Shown here: piece after piece, positions 1 to 6,237 of the stretch | Position numbering within the stretch: position 1 is the first letter of the stretch | How the letters are laid out: every line of letters starts with the position of its first letter | NCBI GenBank assembly: GCA_937923375.1 | Contig: CALAJG010000249.1 | Location: 1 to 7,210 of the forward strand | Source of the DNA: an uncultured Leucothrix sp. | Lineage (GTDB): Bacteria > Pseudomonadota > Gammaproteobacteria > Thiotrichales > Thiotrichaceae | DNA length: 7,210 nucleotides | Direction: 5' to 3' | Notes under the pieces: model-generated | What the model was told of the DNA's origin: nothing | Database searches by the model: none | The model's input: only the letters and a program-made list of their open reading frames with translations | Position numbers and translations under genes: made by a program

Positions 1-548
1 ATCCTGATATTGATCTGCGAATTCAATCCAGTGATCGTGAACCAGACATTGAAACTGAGAACATTAGCCTCGCTATTCGGTGTGGAAATGGTGAATGGCC
101 TGGTTGCCATTCCGCACTCATTGCTAAAGAAGCAATTTACCCGGTTGCTACTCCTCAAATTATGTCGGAGGTAAACGAGCGCGATGGTAAGCTCGACTTG
201 GCAAATCAATTACTAATACATCTTGAAGAACCGATTCGCAAACGACCGAGTTGGCCACAGTGGTTTGATCATTTTGGGTATAAGGAGAAACCGCCCAGAG
301 GCGGACTCATACTGAACGACTATGCGTTGGTACTTCAAGCTGCTACTGCGGGTGAGGGTATTGCTTTTGGCTGGCGTCATGTGACTGATCGATTGGTTGA
401 GCAGGGCGTGTTAGCGGCTAGAAAAGATTGGACTTGGGAGACGGGATTGGGTTTTTATTTGGTGTGGTCGAAAATGAATGAGCTTACTGGAGCTGCTGCG
501 CAAGTTCGGGATTGGATATTGGAGACTTGTGAGCATGATCGGGGGTAG
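1..548 (+). CDS. LysR-family transcriptional regulator, GcvA-type, C-terminal part (5' truncated by window edge)
   Basis: The frame is open from base 3 to the TAG at 546-548, so about 181 C-terminal residues are visible; the start and the helix-turn-helix lie left of the window. The visible part is a LysR effector-binding domain. It begins with a strand of the LRIQSS type, followed by the ISLAIRCGNGEWPG segment and a PVATPQI segment, typical of the GcvA subgroup. Further on, LNDYALVLQAATAGEGIAFGWRH is the usual 'continuously exposed, effector-cleft' segment of this group. From memory, this tryptophan-arginine-histidine version resembles regulators linked to choline-sulfate use, but that is a weak hint. 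An internal ATG at 162 is not the real start, because the coding signal continues upstream of it. The gene ends 19 bases before the stop of the next regulator, which faces it. Its target genes are not visible. Confidence 0.9.
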   Translation, partial: PDIDLRIQSSDREPDIETENISLAIRCGNGEWPGCHSALIAKEAIYPVATPQIMSEVNERDGKLDLANQLLIHLEEPIRKRPSWPQWFDHFGYKEKPPRGGLILNDYALVLQAATAGEGIAFGWRHVTDRLVEQGVLAARKDWTWETGLGFYLVWSKMNELTGAAAQVRDWILETCEHDRG

Positions 549-567
549 GGGCGCTAGAAAAGTGCTA

Positions 568-1488
568 TCAAGCGTTTGCATTCTGCCTTGCCATCTCCAA
601 AGAAGTCTCCTGTATCGCCAGCTCAGTTTTCGTTGCTGCGGTATGGCGATAAAAAAGCTTCACTTCAAAATCAATATCCCAATGTTTGTCTCCTGCACGA
701 CAAAGAGTACCTTGCTCTAGGTCTTCCTGAATCGCAGACTCCGGTAACCAAGCCAAGCCCAGTCCTTCTTTGGCCATTGACTTAAGCGTATGAGAATAGG
801 CATTTTCAATCCGCCGCTGCAAGGAGCAGGTGTGTGTCTTGCTAATGATCAAATGATTCACCGCTTGGCCAAATAAGGAGTCATGCGCATAGGCCACATA
901 TGGCACTGCTTTAGTCGAAGAACCGGGCAGGGCATGTTTTGGCTTTCCATTCTGATCAGGAATAGACACAGGCACCAATGATTCATAACCAATGGTGGTT
1001 CCGGAAAACTTTTTTACATCGATGGGTAAGCTCAAAGCATCATTAGCGTAGCAGAATAAATAATCCGCTTTGGCTTGATTAAACAGTTCGACACAGTCAG
1101 CCAATTTCTCTGATAGCAGCCGAATGTAGATATTCTCAAACTTTGCCTCAAGCCGTTTTGCCCATTCCAGAAACAAGGTTTGGGCGATAGAGTTTTGGGC
1201 AGCAACTACAATCTCAACTTCTTGTTTTTTATGCAATGTACCAACGGCCTCTCTGGCATTGTAAAGTGCACGTAAGATGGCTTCTGCTTCGGTAACAAAT
1301 ACCCGTCCTTCCTGGGTTAAGTCGAAGTTTTTGCTGTCTCGGTAGATTAATTTAGCACCTACCCAATCCTCAAGTGCTTTAATCCGGCGGCTCAGTGCAG
1401 ATTGGGTAATGTTGCGCTCTAGCGAGGCTGTAGTGAAGTTTTCAAGCCGGGCCAAACAAGCAAAATCTTCGAGTAATTTGATATCCAT
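568..1488 (-). CDS. LysR-family transcriptional regulator, HypT/YjiE-like
   Basis: A complete 306-residue LysR protein of normal family length. The N-terminal winged helix-turn-helix spans about residues 3-62, with the recognition region NITQSALSRRIKALE at 26-40. A linker helix (about 63-90) and an effector-binding domain follow. The C-terminal GLGLAWLPESAIQEDLEQG (242-260) matches the equivalent segment of E. coli HypT (YjiE), the hypochlorite-responsive regulator, and ESLVPV (169-174) fits as well. Aligned by eye to E. coli HypT as I remember it, the three methionines whose oxidation activates that protein (M123, M206, M230) fall near L113, F207 and Y231 here, so the signal is probably different. 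The ATG at 1486-1488 is preceded by only a weak ribosome site. The gene is divergent from the ABC importer operon across 159 bases, the classical LysR arrangement for regulating that operon and itself. Confidence 0.9.
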   Translation of the reverse strand: MDIKLLEDFACLARLENFTTASLERNITQSALSRRIKALEDWVGAKLIYRDSKNFDLTQEGRVFVTEAEAILRALYNAREAVGTLHKKQEVEIVVAAQNSIAQTLFLEWAKRLEAKFENIYIRLLSEKLADCVELFNQAKADYLFCYANDALSLPIDVKKFSGTTIGYESLVPVSIPDQNGKPKHALPGSSTKAVPYVAYAHDSLFGQAVNHLIISKTHTCSLQRRIENAYSHTLKSMAKEGLGLAWLPESAIQEDLEQGTLCRAGDKHWDIDFEVKLFYRHTAATKTELAIQETSLEMARQNANA

Positions 1489-1580
1489 GCCTAACTATAG
1501 CATTCAATCATTCCAAATCAGAATAGATACAGTCCAAATTTGAATTTCCCTTGTCATAAAAATATCAGTAATGTGAAATC

Positions 1581-1589
1581 TGCTATGCT
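1581..1589 (+). promoter_or_regulatory. Candidate extended -10 promoter element for the importer operon
   Basis: TGCTATGCT matches the TGnTATnnT extended -10 form and lies 59 bases before the binding-protein start, a plausible leader length. The sequence 17 bases upstream of the -10 hexamer does not resemble TTGACA. A TTGTCA at 1551-1556 is too far away for normal spacing with this -10. Confidence 0.35.
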
Positions 1590-1636
1590 GACGTGGGTTG
1601 TCATTAGTTTTGTCGACGACCTACCCAATCGTAATC

Positions 1637-1642
1637 GAGGAG
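1637..1642 (+). promoter_or_regulatory. Ribosome binding site fixing the binding-protein start
   Basis: GAGGAG sits five bases before the ATG at 1648 and is followed by a clear signal peptide. This sets the start at 1648 and excludes the TTG at 1540 in the same frame. Confidence 0.85.
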
Positions 1643-1647
1643 AAATC

Positions 1648-2613
1648 ATGAAGAAAACTATTCTGAGCTTGTCATTAGCGACAGTTCTTGGTCTTGCATC
1701 ATTCGGCGCGCATGCGGCAGAGAAAGTTAACATTGGTGTACCGTCCTGGACGGGCGCACAGGCGATTGCCCACCTACTAGCTGCCGTCGTAACGGAGCGT
1801 ATTGGTGGTGAAGCGGAGTTAGTACCTGGTAACAACGCGACTATTTTTCAGGCGATGGATCAGGGAAAAGGCGATATCGATGTGCATCCTGACGTTTGGC
1901 TACCTAATCAGGAAAGTTTCACTAAAAAATATGTCGATGGCGCTGGTACGGTACAGCTAAGTGAAAACCCTTATGAAGGAAATCAGGGGTTCTGTGTACC
2001 CAAAAAATTCGGTGAAGATAACAAAATTACTGACATTGCTGACCTCGGTCGCCCAGATGTTGCCAAGCTAATGGATAGCGATGGCAATGGTAAAGGCGAA
2101 ATGTGGATTGGTGCGCCAGGTTGGGCGTCTGCTAACGTAAACGAGGTTAAAGTGCGTGATTACAGCTTGATGGAGTTCATCGAGCCAATTCGCGCTGAAG
2201 AAGCGGTTAAAACAGCTCGTATCAAAGATGCGGTTGCTAAAGACGAAGGGTATGCTTTCTACTGCTATAAGCCACACGCGGTTTGGTTCATGTTTGACGT
2301 TACTATGTTAAGCGAGCCTAAATTTGATCCTGAAAAGTACAAAATGGTACAACCATCAGATTCTCCTGACTGGTTCAAAGAGTCTAAAGTTGCGACTAAA
2401 GATGCACTGAAAAATGTTCAGATCGCATGGTCTAAGTCTCTGAAAGATCGCTCCCCTGCGATTGCTGAGTTCTTCGGGCGTTTTGGCTTGAAAGCTGATG
2501 ATGTAAGTAGCTTTGCCTATGAAATTTCTGGAAAAGGCCGTGAGCCAGCAGAAGTTGCTAAGGAGTGGATCGAGAAAAACCCTGAGCGTGTTGATGCTTG
2601 GTTAGGCATGTAA
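1648..2613 (+). CDS. Periplasmic substrate-binding protein of a quaternary-amine ABC importer (OpuAC/ProX class)
   Basis: A 321-residue secreted binding protein that would deliver a quaternary amine such as glycine betaine, choline or TMAO to the permease. Residues 1-23 form a signal peptide (Lys-Lys, hydrophobic core, cleavage after AHA), with no lipobox. The mature protein starts with VNIGVPSWTGAQ, typical of OpuAC domains. Aromatic residues that could form the cation-pi cage are W34, W84 (in DVWLPN), W153, W159 (in WIGAPGW) and W213. Residues 143-151 (DSDGNGKGE) look like an EF-hand-type calcium loop. Two cysteines, C116 and C206, could form a disulfide in the periplasm. The overall pattern recalls the TMAO-binding TmoX group as much as ProX, so the substrate is left open. 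It is the first gene of the operon and is separated from the ATPase gene by 190 bases with stem-loops. Confidence 0.92.
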   Translation: MKKTILSLSLATVLGLASFGAHAAEKVNIGVPSWTGAQAIAHLLAAVVTERIGGEAELVPGNNATIFQAMDQGKGDIDVHPDVWLPNQESFTKKYVDGAGTVQLSENPYEGNQGFCVPKKFGEDNKITDIADLGRPDVAKLMDSDGNGKGEMWIGAPGWASANVNEVKVRDYSLMEFIEPIRAEEAVKTARIKDAVAKDEGYAFYCYKPHAVWFMFDVTMLSEPKFDPEKYKMVQPSDSPDWFKESKVATKDALKNVQIAWSKSLKDRSPAIAEFFGRFGLKADDVSSFAYEISGKGREPAEVAKEWIEKNPERVDAWLGM

Positions 2614-2632
2614 GATCCATGATTAAGCAAGG

Positions 2633-2645
2633 GCTAACAGTTAGC
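2633..2645 (+). terminator. Small stem-loop with T-rich tail, possible weak attenuator
   Basis: GCTAA and TTAGC pair around a CAG loop and are followed by GTTTGTTT (2646-2653). The stem is short and the T run is interrupted, so at best it would give partial termination 20 bases after the binding-protein stop. Confidence 0.35.
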
Positions 2646-2661
2646 GTTTGTTTAGACTAGT

Positions 2662-2681
2662 CGGGCAGTTTCTGCTGTCCG
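2662..2681 (+). repeat. Inverted repeat, 7-bp stem
   Basis: CGGGCAG (2662-2668) pairs with CTGTCCG (2675-2681), with one G-T pair and a six-base loop. The tail GTTTATG is only weakly T-rich. It sits between the two other stem-loops of this spacer. Confidence 0.45.
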
Positions 2682-2690
2682 GTTTATGTG

Positions 2691-2717
2691 TTGCAAGGGT
2701 GTGCGTCACTCTTGCAA
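2691..2717 (+). repeat. Strong intercistronic stem-loop, 11-bp stem
   Basis: TTGCAAGGGTG (2691-2701) pairs with CACTCTTGCAA (2707-2717) around a five-base TGCGT loop, with a single G-T wobble. It lacks a T tract, so it is more likely an RNA stability element that protects the upstream binding-protein message than a simple terminator. Confidence 0.6.
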
Positions 2718-2790
2718 CCGGTTATTGCAAAACTTCACCTCAGTTGAAAACCAATTCTTTGGCTATCGATTGAGGTCGGGCTATAAATTT

Positions 2791-2794
2791 AGGA
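2791..2794 (+). promoter_or_regulatory. Ribosome binding site supporting the GTG start of the ATPase gene
   Basis: AGGA lies nine bases before GTG at 2804. The frame is closed by a TGA at 2771-2773, and no ATG occurs between that stop and the start of the conserved domain, so GTG is the best start. Confidence 0.65.
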
Positions 2795-2803
2795 TCGATA
2801 TCT

Positions 2804-3880
2804 GTGTCCAATTCTTCAAAATCTTTATCTAGTGAAGTCTCGCTGGAAGTCTCAAATGTATGGAAAATTTTCGGTGATCGAGCCGATGAGGCGCTAAAAG
2901 CCGTTAAAGAACGAGGACTGGGTAAGCCTGAGGTTCTAGAAGAATTCAATGCGGTTGTCGGTGTGGCCGACGTTAGTTTTAATGTTAACAAGGGCGAAAT
3001 CTTCTGCGTCATGGGTTTGTCAGGCAGTGGAAAGTCCACGCTGGTTAGACATTTTAATCGCCTGTTGGAGCCTACAGCGGGAAAAATCCTCATTGATGGA
3101 ACAGACGTCATGTCATTGGGTAATCGTGACTTACGCCGATTTCGCAATGAAAAAATTAGCATGGTTTTCCAGAACTTCGCACTGCTACCGCATCGCTCGG
3201 TACTTGACAATGTGGCGATGCCACTAGAAATTCGTAATATGAATAAGAATGAGCGCTTACGTCGAGCAGCTCATATGTTAAAAACGGTCGAGCTGGACGC
3301 TTGGGGCAATAAATACGCCCATGAGCTATCGGGTGGTATGCAGCAACGTGTTGGACTAGCCCGGGCGCTTACTGCAAACCCTGAAGTGTTGTTGATGGAC
3401 GAGCCCTTCAGTGCACTTGATCCATTGATTCGTCGCCAGCTACAAGACGAGTTTATCAAACTGTCAGCGAAGATGAATAAGACAACAGTCTTTATTACTC
3501 ATGACCTCGATGAGGCAGTGCGTATTGGTGATCGTATCGCGATCATGCATGATGGCCGTCTGGTACAAGTTGGAACTGCTGAAGATATTGTGATGAACCC
3601 CGCGAATGACTATGTGGCTGATTTTGTTGCGGGTATTTCCAGACTCAAAATTGTTAAGGCTCATGCCGTCATGAAGACTATTGATAGTCATGTCGCAAGC
3701 TTTGGGCCGATTCCCGAGACCGCGCCGGTTGTTAATGAAGATGCCTCACTCAGTGAGCTAATTCAGTTAGCTATCGATAGTGATTCCCCGATTATGGTGC
3801 AAGACGAAGGTCAGCATGTTGGGGTGATTATGCGTGCCGATATATTGCAAACCGTCATCGAAGGAGCAGAAACCTCATGA
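2804..3880 (+). CDS. ABC importer ATP-binding protein, ProV/OpuAA type
   Basis: A 358-residue cytoplasmic ATPase that would power uptake of the quaternary amine. The ProV-type N-terminal stretch with GLGKPEVLEE is at 38-47. The Walker A is GLSGSGKST (71-79), the Q-loop glutamine Q123, the signature LSGGMQQ (175-181), the Walker B LLMDEP (196-201), with D-loop SALD (203-206) and switch histidine H233. All catalytic parts are intact. The C-terminal 80 or so residues resemble a CBS region, with VGVIMRADIL near 339-348. E. coli ProV is about 400 residues, so this tail is shorter and may hold one full CBS motif and a reduced one, the part thought to sense ionic strength in the OpuA family. It starts with GTG and its TGA overlaps the permease ATG by four bases, which implies translational coupling. 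Confidence 0.95.
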   Translation: MSNSSKSLSSEVSLEVSNVWKIFGDRADEALKAVKERGLGKPEVLEEFNAVVGVADVSFNVNKGEIFCVMGLSGSGKSTLVRHFNRLLEPTAGKILIDGTDVMSLGNRDLRRFRNEKISMVFQNFALLPHRSVLDNVAMPLEIRNMNKNERLRRAAHMLKTVELDAWGNKYAHELSGGMQQRVGLARALTANPEVLLMDEPFSALDPLIRRQLQDEFIKLSAKMNKTTVFITHDLDEAVRIGDRIAIMHDGRLVQVGTAEDIVMNPANDYVADFVAGISRLKIVKAHAVMKTIDSHVASFGPIPETAPVVNEDASLSELIQLAIDSDSPIMVQDEGQHVGVIMRADILQTVIEGAETS

Positions 3881-5421
3881 GTGATGTTCAACTAACTCAG
3901 ACTGCTCATGAAGAGCTTATGCAAAGCGCTGAGGATTTTGCTCTTGAACGCGAAGGTAAGATTCCAGAGTTTGTGCAGTCCAACGCAGCGTACTACCAGA
4001 AAAAATTCCGCAAAATAGGTAATAGCGCAGGATTCAGCTGGACATTTAACCTATGGGCTGGATTACTTGGACCGATTTGGTTTTGCTGTCGCAGCCTTTG
4101 GAATTGGGGTTTAAGTTTCCTGATTTTAGAAACCTTTGCCATCGTACAAATCGTGCGGGGCCTGTTTGGAGATATAGCCTCGGGTGCTTGGGAGCGCATA
4201 GCTAAAATTGAGGGTACGCTGGAACTGCGGCGACAACAGCTCGCCTCGGCTATCGAAAATAACACTGACAAAATTGATGTCTACCAGCGAACAGTCGATT
4301 CGCTGGAGAGTACTATTGGTGGTATCCGCCTTGAAGCGACTCAGCTTGAGAGCACCGGTTTAACGATTGCGGGATTAGGTCTTGCAGGTTTGGTACTGAT
4401 TAAACTGGTGCAGTCTGTATTAGCTAACACTCTATTAGAGAAACGCTTTTCCGACTGGCTATCCGATCCTGGAATATCGGCGGGCATGACACCTAAGCAT
4501 ATTGCTTTATCAATTGGCTTTGTTGCAATCATTATCATTGCCACTGTGACGCATTACAGCTTTCCGGGTGTTTTCCCGTGGCTTATCGACTTTCCAACCG
4601 AACGAGGAATCCGCTTAACCAGCATCCAATGGGTTGAGGACTTTTTTGCTCTGGCGATCAAACATGGAGAGGTTTTCTTTGACTTCATTACGCGGGGAAT
4701 CCGTTTTGTGTTGGATGGTCTTGAGCTGATTTTGGTAGAGACGCCCTGGATGGTCATTGCCGCTTTCATTATTCTATTAACTTGGTTATCTGCCGGAACA
4801 CGAGCGGCGATCTTCTCAGGTGCCTTCTTATCTTACATGGGCCTACTTGGCTTCTGGGAAAAGGCTATGACTACCTTGGCCTTGTTAGGTACGGCAGCAG
4901 TACTGTCAATTATTATAGGTATTCCCTTGGGCATGTTCTGCGCGCGGCGCGAACGTTTCTATTCGTTTATTCGCCCAATTATGGATTTCATGCAGACTAT
5001 GCCTGCTTTTGTTTTCATGATCCCGGTCATCGCTTTCTTTGGTACGGGTAAACCAGCTGCGGTTGTGACAACGATGATTTTCGGTGGTACGCCGGTGGTC
5101 CGTTTGACTGTACTTGGCTTGCGAGGTGTACCTGACCATGTAAGAGAGGCGGCCATTTCTTTTGGTGCAAGCAAGTGGTATTTGTTGACTAAAGTGGACC
5201 TTCCTCTAGCTGCACCCTCGATCCGCGCCGGTATTAATCAAACGATTATGTTGAGTCTGGCCATGGTAGTGGTCGCGTCGTTGATTGGCGCAAAAGGCTT
5301 GGGTGAAGATGTTCTGGAAGCGTTGCAATATGCCAATGTTGGGCAGGGTATTCTGGCTGGTTTCGCGATTCTGTTTTGTGCAATGATTCTTGATAGGATC
5401 GTTCAGGGTGAGCGTAAATAG
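3877..5421 (+). CDS. ABC importer permease, ProW type, with long N-terminal extension
   Basis: A 514-residue inner-membrane permease for the quaternary-amine importer. The C-terminal half (about 330-510) is a standard MetI-like domain: GIPLGMFCARRER (348-360), the MQTMPAFVFMIPV segment (372-384), and the ATPase-contacting EAA loop at 424-443 with EAA, Gly430 and Leu442-Pro443. The first 160 residues are not part of ordinary ProW. They comprise a polar head (1-45), an aromatic membrane stretch around 53-98 with LWAGLLGPIW that resembles small DUF2628-type membrane proteins, and a charged helix predicted to form a coiled coil (about 110-158). More membrane segments lie near 163-183, 208-225 and 289-304. 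E. coli ProW is about 354 residues, so this protein is about 160 longer. AAGGAG at 3861-3866 precedes the ATG, which lies inside the end of the ATPase gene. Confidence 0.93.
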   Translation: MSDVQLTQTAHEELMQSAEDFALEREGKIPEFVQSNAAYYQKKFRKIGNSAGFSWTFNLWAGLLGPIWFCCRSLWNWGLSFLILETFAIVQIVRGLFGDIASGAWERIAKIEGTLELRRQQLASAIENNTDKIDVYQRTVDSLESTIGGIRLEATQLESTGLTIAGLGLAGLVLIKLVQSVLANTLLEKRFSDWLSDPGISAGMTPKHIALSIGFVAIIIIATVTHYSFPGVFPWLIDFPTERGIRLTSIQWVEDFFALAIKHGEVFFDFITRGIRFVLDGLELILVETPWMVIAAFIILLTWLSAGTRAAIFSGAFLSYMGLLGFWEKAMTTLALLGTAAVLSIIIGIPLGMFCARRERFYSFIRPIMDFMQTMPAFVFMIPVIAFFGTGKPAAVVTTMIFGGTPVVRLTVLGLRGVPDHVREAAISFGASKWYLLTKVDLPLAAPSIRAGINQTIMLSLAMVVVASLIGAKGLGEDVLEALQYANVGQGILAGFAILFCAMILDRIVQGERK

Positions 5422-6192
5422 ATGTCTGCAGCGGCATCGGCGAAAACAAAAGTTAACCGCTCTGGGAAACGAAAATCACTGGTTTTGGTGCACGGGTATC
5501 TTGGTGGGAGCCCTCAGTGGACTGCGCAGTGCGAACGGTTTTCCAGTGAATTCACCATCATTACTCCAGATTTGCCGGGCTTTGGTTTAAATGCCCATCT
5601 TGAGTCTCCGCAAACGATTACTGGTTTTGCCCGGTACGTGCTGGATGAGTTGGATAAACAAGGGATTGATCAGTTTCACTTACTTGGCCATTCCATGGGG
5701 GGAATGATCGCTCAAGAGATTGTAAAACTAGCCCCCTCACGCGTGGAAAAACTAATACTCTATGGCACCGGCCCTGTGGGAATTATGCCGGGTCGATTTG
5801 AAACGATTGAAGAATCAAGGAATAGGGTAGAAATAGATGGTGTTATCAGTACTAGCCGACGAATCGCCGCTAAGTGGTTCGTTGGTGGTGAAACGAGCAA
5901 GTGCTTTGAGTCATGCGCCGATATAGCGGTGATGGCGAGTTTGCAGGCGGCTCAGGCTGGTTTGACGGCGATGGAAACGTGGTCAGGTGTTGAAGCGTTG
6001 GCAAACATCAAAACACCCGTTTTGGTGCTCTGGGGCGATCGGGATCAGTCTTACCACTGGCCGCTCCCACAAAAACTTTGGCAGGAAATACCGAATGCGA
6101 GCCTGAGCGTAGTGGCGGGTTGCTCTCATGCTGTGCACCTTGAGAAGCCAGATTTATTTAATGCGATTCTGGATGATTTCTTGAGGACATAA
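5422..6192 (+). CDS. Alpha/beta hydrolase
   Basis: A 256-residue soluble alpha/beta-hydrolase-fold enzyme with no signal peptide, so it acts in the cytoplasm. LVHGYLGG (22-29) gives the oxyanion-hole HG and DLPGFG (50-55) follows. The nucleophile elbow is GHSMGG with Ser91. The acid is in WGDRDQ, most likely Asp208, and the histidine is His236 in GCSHAVHLEKP. The triad is therefore complete. A cap region of about 70 residues (roughly 118-190) would set the substrate, which cannot be told from sequence. Its ATG directly follows the permease TAG, with AGGGTGAG at 5405-5412 as ribosome site, so it is almost certainly co-translated with the importer. An esterase, amidase or C-C hydrolase acting on the imported compound or its ester is a reasonable inference. 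The 18-residue basic head before the fold is of unknown use. Confidence 0.93.
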   Translation: MSAAASAKTKVNRSGKRKSLVLVHGYLGGSPQWTAQCERFSSEFTIITPDLPGFGLNAHLESPQTITGFARYVLDELDKQGIDQFHLLGHSMGGMIAQEIVKLAPSRVEKLILYGTGPVGIMPGRFETIEESRNRVEIDGVISTSRRIAAKWFVGGETSKCFESCADIAVMASLQAAQAGLTAMETWSGVEALANIKTPVLVLWGDRDQSYHWPLPQKLWQEIPNASLSVVAGCSHAVHLEKPDLFNAILDDFLRT

Positions 6193-6194
6193 AA

Positions 6195-6216
6195 TAGGCC
6201 GGTATGAACCGGCCTA
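6195..6216 (-). terminator. Intrinsic terminator, mainly for the TauA-like gene
   Basis: TAGGCCGGT (6195-6203) pairs perfectly over nine bases with ACCGGCCTA (6208-6216), with an ATGA loop. Read on the - strand, the hairpin is followed by TTTT, so it fits as terminator of the gene at 6238. On the + strand the tail (CTGTCGTACA) is not T-rich, so termination of the hydrolase transcript there would be weaker. Confidence 0.8.
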
Positions 6217-6228
6217 CTGTCGTACAGT
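6216..6228. repeat. Short second inverted repeat beside the terminator
   Basis: ACTGT (6216-6220) and ACAGT (6224-6228) pair around CGT. It abuts the main terminator hairpin and sits between the two convergent genes. Its role is unclear; it may help stop + strand transcription. Confidence 0.35.
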
Positions 6229-6237
6229 GTCTTGCGC

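Larger units (their letters stand above)
1489..1647. promoter_or_regulatory. Divergent control region between HypT-like regulator and ABC importer operon
   Basis: This 159-base AT-rich gap separates two divergent starts, so it should hold both promoters and the regulator's operator. It contains TCCAAAT twice (1512-1518 and 1533-1539), exactly 21 bp apart. An ATTC-N7-GAAT element at 1510-1524 fits the LysR T-N11-A pattern, and a perfect CAAATTTG palindrome lies at 1535-1542. A candidate + strand extended -10 is TGCTATGCT (1581-1589), with no good -35 at the right distance, as expected for an activator-dependent promoter. No convincing - strand promoter was found. The operator role is inferred from position and sequence pattern. 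Confidence 0.5.
2614..2803 (+). other. Intercistronic spacer with stem-loops between binding-protein and ATPase genes
   Basis: No gene is present in this 190-base spacer. It holds three successive inverted repeats (2633-2645, 2662-2681, 2691-2717), three copies of TTGCAA (2691-2696, 2712-2717, 2725-2730) and the ribosome site of the ATPase gene. No good internal promoter is seen. Such spacers after a binding-protein gene often let that protein be made in excess over the membrane parts, through partial termination or 3' end protection. That role here is inferred. Confidence 0.6.

Noticed and set aside
551..565. Hairpin between the two facing regulator genes as a shared terminator
   Set aside because: Only five pairs with one G-T and no T run on either strand; too weak to call.
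478..720. Open frame on + strand of 80 codons
   Set aside because: It runs across the end of the GcvA-type gene and antisense into the HypT-like gene, with cysteine-rich, low-quality protein sequence and no ribosome site.
1494..1499. TATAGT on the - strand as -10 of the HypT-like gene
   Set aside because: It lies only about five bases from the start codon, which would make the message leaderless, and no matching -35 is seen.
1551..1604. TTGTCAT repeated at 1551 and 1598
   Set aside because: A seven-base repeat with 47-base spacing, no symmetry and no helical phase; likely chance in an AT-rich region.
1540..1647. In-frame upstream extension of the binding protein from a TTG at 1540
   Set aside because: It would put 36 residues before a complete signal peptide. 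The ATG at 1648 has a good GAGGAG site and the upstream stretch overlaps the candidate promoter.
2782..2787. TATAAA as -10 of an internal promoter for the ATPase gene
   Set aside because: The transcript would start near 2794, inside the ribosome site, and no -35 of quality is at the right distance.
2740..3210. 156-codon open frame on the - strand
   Set aside because: It is antisense to the intact ATP-binding protein gene, which has all its motifs; the predicted protein has no recognisable domain.
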